From assembly GCF_900107135.1 (NCBI RefSeq), contig NZ_FNOV01000009.1, forward strand, positions 151,140-215,139: a stretch of DNA of 64,000 nucleotides, written 5' to 3'. The translations under genes were made by a program, and so were the position numbers. The notes beneath the pieces are model-generated. The model was not told the origin of the DNA and ran no database searches. It saw only the letters and a list, made by a program, of their open reading frames with translations. Of this stretch, positions 58,918 to 64,000 are shown piece by piece (within the stretch, counting starts at the first letter, position 1; every line of letters begins with the position of its first letter). Source of the DNA: Hymenobacter psychrophilus (GTDB taxonomy: Bacteria > Bacteroidota > Bacteroidia > Cytophagales > Hymenobacteraceae).

Positions 58918-61575
58918 CTACTCGGTGGCGGGTAAAAATACGGTAAACGTGGTGCCCACGCCCGGCTCGCTACGCACTTCAATGCTGCCGCCGGAATTTT
59001 CCACTATTTTCTTCACCATGTACAGGCCCACGCCCGAGCCCGGTACGTGGTTGTGCAGCCGCCGAAACAGCTGAAACAGCTCCTGCCGCTGGGTTTCGCT
59101 CAGGCCCAGGCCATTGTCGTGTACTTCCAGCACCACCTGCTGGCCCACGTGCCGGCAGTGCAGCCGCACGTGCGGCGGGCGCAGGGGCATACGGTACTTA
59201 ATAGCGTTGCTGAGCAGGTTGTATACCACCGAGCGCAGGTTTTTAGCCGAGAACCGCACGGTTGGGCAGCCGTCGAGCTCGGTTTCGAGCAGGGCGCCCG
59301 CCGCGTCCAGCTCGGGGCCCATATCCAGGCGCACGGCTTCTACCAGCGCGGGCAGGTCCACGGCTTCGGGCGGCTGGTCGAAGGTGGTTTGCTGCAGGCG
59401 CGACACGTCGGTGAGGTGGACCAGTGTCTGTTGGAAGCGGGCCACGGCGTCTTCCATCATGGTCAGGAGTTGGGGTACGGGCTCCTGGGCGCGGGCCGCG
59501 GCGGGCAGGTGCTCGCGCAGGGCCAGCAGCAGCCCCTCCACGTTGGTAATGGGCGATTTTAGGTCGTGCGAGGCCGAATACACGAACGTATCAAGGTCGG
59601 CGTTGGTGCGGCTGAGGCGGTGGTTGGAGTCGGCCAGTTGCTGGTTGGTGGCCTGCATTTCCTCGTTGATGGCGGCCAGCCGCTCGTTGAGCTCCTGCAC
59701 CTGCTGGCGGGCCACCACCTGGTCGGTTACTTCGGTGCCAATGGCCACCAGCCCACTAATGGTTGCTGTTCCGTCGTGCAGGGCCTGAAAAGCGAAGTTG
59801 AAGTAGCCTAAGCACGGTTGGCCGGTGTGGGCGCGGTCGAGCTGAACCGGACTTTCATTGATGAAAAAGGTTTCGCCGGTTTCCATCACTCCAGCCAGAA
59901 TTTCTTCGAAGCCCTGGCCGGCTGTATCGGGTACGGCCTCGAAGTAGGGGCGGCCCAGGGTGGTGGCGGGGTCGCGGCCCCACAGGGTACTCATGGCCGA
60001 GTTGGCCAGTTCCACCCGCAGCTCGGGGCCGCGCATAATCACGATGGGCACTGGCACCTGCTCGAAAATGGCTTGTAGCTCGCGCTGGCGGCTTTCCCGC
60101 TCGTGGCGAGCCAGCACCCGCTCGCTTACTTCCATGGCAAATACCTGCACCCCCCGTACCTGTTGCTGCGCATCGAACAAGGGCTGCGCCGTGATATCGA
60201 AGTAGCGCTGCTGGCCGGGCTCGTGGGCCAGTTCGGCGGGCGTTTCGCGGGTAACCAGCGGCTGGCCGGTATTGTATACGCCGTTTGCCATGGCTACCAG
60301 ACCCTGGGGCACCGCCTCAGGCAGGCATTCGGCCCAGGGCTTGCCCAGCACGGCGCGCCCACCGGCCAGCACTTGGTAATGCTCATTAAAGAAGGTGAAG
60401 CGATGCTCGGGGCCGCTGAACGTGACGATAATGGCCGGTACCTGGCCCAGAATCTGGCCCAGCAGCTCTTGCTGCAGCCGGGCCTGGCCGCGCTGGTGCT
60501 CGGCCTCAGCCAGCGCCTGCTGCACCTCCCCGGTGCGCCGCGTTACCCGGCTGTCCAGCTCTTCGTTGAGGCGCTGCAGCTGCAGCTGGGCATCCAGCAG
60601 GCGCACGTTGGCGGTCTGGTACTCCTCGTTAGCGGCATACAACTCCTCATTGATGGCGGCCAGTTCCTCGTTGGCGGCAGCCAGCTCCTCGTTGAGATGC
60701 TGTACCTGCTGGCGCGCGAGCACCTGCTCGGTTACGTCCACGGCAATGGCTACGATACCCAACACCCCACCCGCGGGACCCGCCGAATCATATAGCGGCT
60801 GATAGGTAAAGTTGAAAAAGCGCGTCTCCAAATTGCCCCTGGAATCGCGCAGCCGGGCCGGCACCTCCTGCCCCCGGAAGGCCACCCGGGTCCGGAGCAC
60901 CTCCCGGATTTGCCCGTCGAAGCCCTGGCCCCGCAGTTCGGGCATAGCTTCCAGCATGGGCTGGCCCAGCACTGCGGCGGCCGGGTAGCCCCAAATGGCG
61001 CACATCATCTCGTTGGCCGCCCCAATTACGCACTCCTCACCTTGGTAGAGGCAGATGGCCACGGGGGCCTGGGCCAGCAGCGCCTGTAATAAGTTGCGCT
61101 CGGTTTCGGCCGCTGCCCGGGCCTGCTGCTCGGCCTGCTGGCTCTGGCGCAGGGCCTCCTCAATAGCGGTGCGGGGCGCGTCGTTGGTGTCGGTGAAGCT
61201 GACGAGCAACAGCGGGCCGTGGCGGCGGGCCGAGAGGTAATAGTAGCCGTCGAGGTCTTCGTAGCGGTAGTCGAACTGGCGCTGCTGGGTGCCCGGAGTC
61301 CGGAACGCTTCGCAGTAGAAGGCGAAAATACCGGTCGGGAGGGAGTGGGGGTACAGGCTCAGAAACGACTCGGTGGGCCGGGCCGGCTGCGCCAGCATGC
61401 GTTGGGCGGCGGGGTTGAGGTATTCGTAGGCCAGATCGACAATAACTGCCCCCGCCGCGCTATATACCGGGCGGAACAGAATCAGGCCAGTCTGCGACAC
61501 GTCGAGCAGGTCGAGCAGCAGGTCCTCGGAAGCCGGCACGTCGGCCGGCAGCATCGGAACCATCTTATCCGCCAT
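58918..61575 (-). CDS. Multi-PAS soluble sensor histidine kinase
   Basis: An 885-residue kinase with no membrane helix. About three to four PAS domains (roughly 20-130, 155-280, 370-490, 500-630) alternate with long coiled coils rich in repeated ELAAANEEL-type heptads (about 290-345 and 630-655). The kinase core has His670 in YSASHDLKSPITNVEG, the N-box NLLSNAIKYR, HDNGLGL and GSGVGLYMVKKIVENSGG. The SHDLKSP H-box is of the HPK4-like family. The signal it senses is unknown. The response regulator gene follows 113 bp downstream. Confidence 0.9.
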   Translation of the reverse strand: MADKMVPMLPADVPASEDLLLDLLDVSQTGLILFRPVYSAAGAVIVDLAYEYLNPAAQRMLAQPARPTESFLSLYPHSLPTGIFAFYCEAFRTPGTQQRQFDYRYEDLDGYYYLSARRHGPLLLVSFTDTNDAPRTAIEEALRQSQQAEQQARAAAETERNLLQALLAQAPVAICLYQGEECVIGAANEMMCAIWGYPAAAVLGQPMLEAMPELRGQGFDGQIREVLRTRVAFRGQEVPARLRDSRGNLETRFFNFTYQPLYDSAGPAGGVLGIVAIAVDVTEQVLARQQVQHLNEELAAANEELAAINEELYAANEEYQTANVRLLDAQLQLQRLNEELDSRVTRRTGEVQQALAEAEHQRGQARLQQELLGQILGQVPAIIVTFSGPEHRFTFFNEHYQVLAGGRAVLGKPWAECLPEAVPQGLVAMANGVYNTGQPLVTRETPAELAHEPGQQRYFDITAQPLFDAQQQVRGVQVFAMEVSERVLARHERESRQRELQAIFEQVPVPIVIMRGPELRVELANSAMSTLWGRDPATTLGRPYFEAVPDTAGQGFEEILAGVMETGETFFINESPVQLDRAHTGQPCLGYFNFAFQALHDGTATISGLVAIGTEVTDQVVARQQVQELNERLAAINEEMQATNQQLADSNHRLSRTNADLDTFVYSASHDLKSPITNVEGLLLALREHLPAAARAQEPVPQLLTMMEDAVARFQQTLVHLTDVSRLQQTTFDQPPEAVDLPALVEAVRLDMGPELDAAGALLETELDGCPTVRFSAKNLRSVVYNLLSNAIKYRMPLRPPHVRLHCRHVGQQVVLEVHDNGLGLSETQRQELFQLFRRLHNHVPGSGVGLYMVKKIVENSGGSIEVRSEPGVGTTFTVFLPATE

Positions 61576-61745
61576 AAAGGAAGCTGAAAATCAAACTGAA
61601 CAAAAGGGAAGAGCCCGAAGATACCCGCCAGCTGCCAGATTACCGCCGTTGCGGGGGCAGAATATGGGCGGGCGGTTGCAACTTGCGGCCGGGCCACCGG
61701 ACTACTCGCCGCCGCCGGCCTTCCGAACCCCATTTGCCGCCGCTT

Positions 61746-63905
61746 ATGTTTGCCGACCAAGCCCGCCAGCTGCGCTACTTTTTCTCGAGCCAGGAGTTTT
61801 CCGACGGCCTGCGCACCACGCTGGCCATTCTGGTGCCGGGCCTGGCGCTGGGTTGGCTGGGACAGTTGCAGGCCGGCGTAACCATGTCGGTGGGGGCACT
61901 GTGCGTGAGCCTGACCGACACGCCCGGCCCGCCGCTGCACAAGCGCAACGGCGGCGTGGCGGCCGTGGTGCTCACCGGCCTGATGGCGCTGCTGACGGGG
62001 CTGGTGCAACCGTATCCGTGGCTGCTGGGGGCGCTGGTGGTGGCAGTCAGCTTCTGGTTTACTATGCTGCTCGTGTACGGCAACCGGGCCGGGGCCGTGG
62101 GCACGGCGGGCCTGCTGGTTATGATTCTGCTGCTCGACAAGCCGATACCGCCGGGGTACTCGCTCAACTACGCCGGTTTGGTGGTAGCCGGCGGGCTCTG
62201 GTACCTGGCGCTGGCGCTGGCCCTCAACCGGCTGCGGCCCTACCGCGAGGCCCAGCAGGCGCTGGGCGAGGCCGTACTGGCCGTAGCCGGCTTTCTGCGC
62301 CTCAAAGCCGAGTTCTACCGCAGCGGCACCAACCTGGAGGCCGACTACCGCCGCCTGGTGGCCCAGCAGGTGCGCGTGAGCGAGAAGCAGGACGGCGTGC
62401 GCGAACTGCTGTTCAAAACCCGCCAGCTGGTCAGCGAATCCTCCGATACCGGCCGCCGGCTGGTGCTCACGTTCGTCGATCTGGTGGACCTCTACGAGCA
62501 GATTACCATTACGAGCTACGATTATGCCGAACTGCACCGCCGCTTCGAGGCTGGGGGCCTGCTCGACGCGTTTGCCGGGGAAATTGATGCCCTGGCCGCC
62601 GAGCTGGAGCGGGTGGGGTTCGCCATTCAGGGCAACTATACTTACCACGCGGCCGGTTCCGATCCGCTGGCTGGCCTCAACCAGCTCAAAGCCCGCCTCG
62701 ACGCCCTGGAGGCCGACCCGGCGCAGTCGGGCTCGGTGCTGCCGCTGCGCAAGGTGCTGGTGAACCTGCGTAACCTCGTCGCGCGCCTTCAGGACATGCA
62801 GGGCTACTTCGCCGCCGAGGCGGCCATTGCCACCCCGGCCGCCCGGCCACTGCAAACCAGCGGCACGGGCAGCCTCGACCTCGACCGGTTCGTGGCGCAC
62901 CAGCAGTTCACCCTGCGCCAGCTCACGGGCCAGCTCACGATGCGCTCGGGCATTTTCCGGCACGCGCTGCGCATGCTGGTGGCCTCGCTCATCGGCTTCA
63001 TCATCACCGAAATCCTGTCGGGCCACCACGGTTATTGGGTGCTGATGACGATAACCTACATGCTCAAGCCGGCTTTCAGCCTCACCAAGCAGCGCAACAT
63101 TCAGCGGGTGATGGGCACGTTGCTGGGCGGGGTGCTGGGGGCCGTCATGCTCTGGCTGATTTCCGACCAACTGCTGCTGCTGGCCCTGATGGTGGGCTTC
63201 ATGGTGGTGTCGTTCAGTTTCGCCCGCATCAACTACCTGGTTACAGTCGTGTTCATGACGCCCTTCGTGCTCATCCTGTTCAGCTTTCTGGGCCAGGGAT
63301 ACGTGCGGGTGGTGCAGGAGCGTATTTTCGATACCGTGCTGGGCTGCAGCATTGCCTTCGTGGTGAGCTACGCGCTGTTTCCGCGCTGGGAGTCGGAGCA
63401 GCTGCAGGGGGTACTGCGGCCGGTGCTGCGGGCCAACCTCAACTACCTGCGCACGCTCCAGCAGGCGCTGCTGGGCTCGCCCATTGCCCTGCTCGATTAC
63501 AAGCTGACCCGCAAGGAAGTGTACGTGAGTTCGGCCAACCTGGGCGCGGCTTTCCAGCGCATGCTTTCCGAGCCCCGGGCCAAGCAGCGCCACCCGGCCG
63601 AGGTGCACGAGCTGGTGGTGCTCAACCACATTCTGGCGGCCAACGTGGCGGCCATTACCTCGGCGCTGCTGGCCGATGAAATCCGCCCCGGCGTATCGGC
63701 GGCGGGGCTCAAAACGCTGCGTCAGGCTCAGCAGCAGCTTCGGCGCGGCCTGCTCCGCTTAGGCGAGCCTGATGTGCCCGAGGAGTTTCCCCCCGCCCCG
63801 GCGCCCACCGCCGAAACAGAAGATGCCCAACTCGGCGAGCAGCTCGAGTTCATCCAGAAGCTCAGCGGCGACATCAATCGGATAACGGAAACGGTGGCGG
63901 GGTAG
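61746..63905 (+). CDS. FUSC (YccS/YhfK-like) inner-membrane transporter
   Basis: A 719-residue protein of the FUSC family. Two membrane blocks, about residues 20-160 (with TLAILVPGLALGWLGQL, TGLMALLTGLVQPYPWLLGA, AVGTAGLLVMILLLDKP) and 410-540 (MLVASLIGFIITEILSGHHG, YWVLMTITYMLKPAFSLTKQ, VMGTLLGGVLGAVMLWLI), flank a soluble helical domain. The GHHGYWVLMTITYMLKP segment is a family mark. It is related to aromatic-acid efflux pumps and YccS. ATG at 61746 (MFADQARQLRYF) is chosen; an upstream ATG (61683) adds Arg/Pro-rich codons. Confidence 0.92.
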   Translation: MFADQARQLRYFFSSQEFSDGLRTTLAILVPGLALGWLGQLQAGVTMSVGALCVSLTDTPGPPLHKRNGGVAAVVLTGLMALLTGLVQPYPWLLGALVVAVSFWFTMLLVYGNRAGAVGTAGLLVMILLLDKPIPPGYSLNYAGLVVAGGLWYLALALALNRLRPYREAQQALGEAVLAVAGFLRLKAEFYRSGTNLEADYRRLVAQQVRVSEKQDGVRELLFKTRQLVSESSDTGRRLVLTFVDLVDLYEQITITSYDYAELHRRFEAGGLLDAFAGEIDALAAELERVGFAIQGNYTYHAAGSDPLAGLNQLKARLDALEADPAQSGSVLPLRKVLVNLRNLVARLQDMQGYFAAEAAIATPAARPLQTSGTGSLDLDRFVAHQQFTLRQLTGQLTMRSGIFRHALRMLVASLIGFIITEILSGHHGYWVLMTITYMLKPAFSLTKQRNIQRVMGTLLGGVLGAVMLWLISDQLLLLALMVGFMVVSFSFARINYLVTVVFMTPFVLILFSFLGQGYVRVVQERIFDTVLGCSIAFVVSYALFPRWESEQLQGVLRPVLRANLNYLRTLQQALLGSPIALLDYKLTRKEVYVSSANLGAAFQRMLSEPRAKQRHPAEVHELVVLNHILAANVAAITSALLADEIRPGVSAAGLKTLRQAQQQLRRGLLRLGEPDVPEEFPPAPAPTAETEDAQLGEQLEFIQKLSGDINRITETVAG

Positions 63906-63906
63906 G

Positions 63907-63952
63907 GCAGAAAAGACCGTCATGCTTCTCTTAGCATGACGGTCTTTTCTGC
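63907..63952 (+). terminator. Hairpin terminator after the FUSC gene
   Basis: GCAGAAAAGACCGTCATGC pairs perfectly with GCATGACGGTCTTTTCTGC around TTCTCTTA. The GACCGTCATGC core is that of family A elements, so this may be a minimal copy that works as a terminator for the two convergent genes. Confidence 0.9.
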
Positions 63953-63974
63953 TCATTGATAACGCACTCAGCAG

Positions 63975-64000
63975 TTATCGCTCCAGCTTGAAACCCGGCT
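63975..64000 (-). CDS. Possible C-terminal end of a minus-strand gene (partial)
   Basis: On the minus strand, PGFKLER followed by TAA (63975-63977) reads as the end of a protein entering from beyond the window, 22 bp from the terminator at 63907-63952. Only seven codons are visible, so the call rests on position and the convergent terminator. Confidence 0.3.

Noticed and set aside
61744..61752. TATGTTTG as a promoter for the FUSC gene
   Set aside because: It overlaps the ATG itself (TTATGTTTGCC); a chance match inside the first codons.
61482..63629. A 715-codon open frame on the minus strand opposite the FUSC gene, running into the histidine kinase gene's 5' end
   Set aside because: Composition is rich in His, Gln and Arg as expected for an antisense frame of GC-rich coding sequence. 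The FUSC protein on the plus strand is a clear family match.

Overview
The window reads as chromosomal DNA of a high-GC member of the Bacteroidota, most likely Hymenobacter or a close relative in the Cytophagales. This is inferred from several things seen together: a secretion-system-9 type C-terminal sorting domain on a secreted esterase, a long SecA, TonB_C-domain proteins, DUF3857/transglutaminase pairs, candidate TAnnTTTG promoter boxes, few Shine-Dalgarno sites, and many long perfect palindromes between genes. No rRNA, tRNA, CRISPR array, insertion sequence or prophage is visible. About 60 protein genes are supported, and two more are cut by the window edges.

Layout. 1-16 kb: housekeeping and metabolic genes (Nudix hydrolase with a 37-aa membrane peptide, PfkB sugar-phosphate kinase, secreted LpqC-type esterase, a HipA-like kinase/DUF3037 pair, a 2-hydroxyacid dehydrogenase, a large S9 peptidase homologue that has lost its catalytic serine, nitroreductase, pirin, GluQ-like synthetase, endonuclease V, a DUF1990 pair, a di-haem cytochrome b, a zinc alcohol dehydrogenase). 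16-24 kb: beta-lactamase-fold hydrolase, Ldh2-type dehydrogenase, Ppx/GppA phosphatase, RlmI-like methyltransferase, and a dapF/ABC ATPase/GNAT operon. 24-36.9 kb: a glycosyltransferase with UDP-galactopyranose mutase, SecA, DeoC with a lipoprotein, an M20 amidohydrolase, Hsp20 and a DegP/HtrA protease.

36.9-38.7 kb is the clearest accessory locus. An AT-rich OLD-like AAA ATPase gene overlaps by 8 bp a small gene with TOPRIM-like acidic motifs. It sits between a strong terminator and an ALDH7-type dehydrogenase and is the best candidate here for an undescribed, possibly anti-phage, two-gene system.

41.2-51.6 kb is a co-directional block that looks like one envelope programme: ECF sigma factor, membrane anti-sigma-like protein, DUF4097-like beta-repeat protein, an 1108-residue TPR/YwqK (MORN-like) repeat protein, an intact transglutaminase-like DUF3857 protein, and a DUF3857 paralogue whose catalytic residues are gone. 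51.7-64 kb: a signal-peptide-bearing PPC/DUF296 protein, a thioesterase-like protein, a diadenylate-cyclase-fold (DAC) protein, a double TonB_C protein, a membrane-anchored MutS-like ATPase, a response regulator, a multi-PAS histidine kinase and a FUSC-family transporter.

Gene borders carry at least five families of long inverted repeats. In several places period-7 tandem repeats lie between the palindrome and the neighbouring stop codon, often overlapping the stop codon itself. This recurring architecture is the most unusual non-coding signal in the window.
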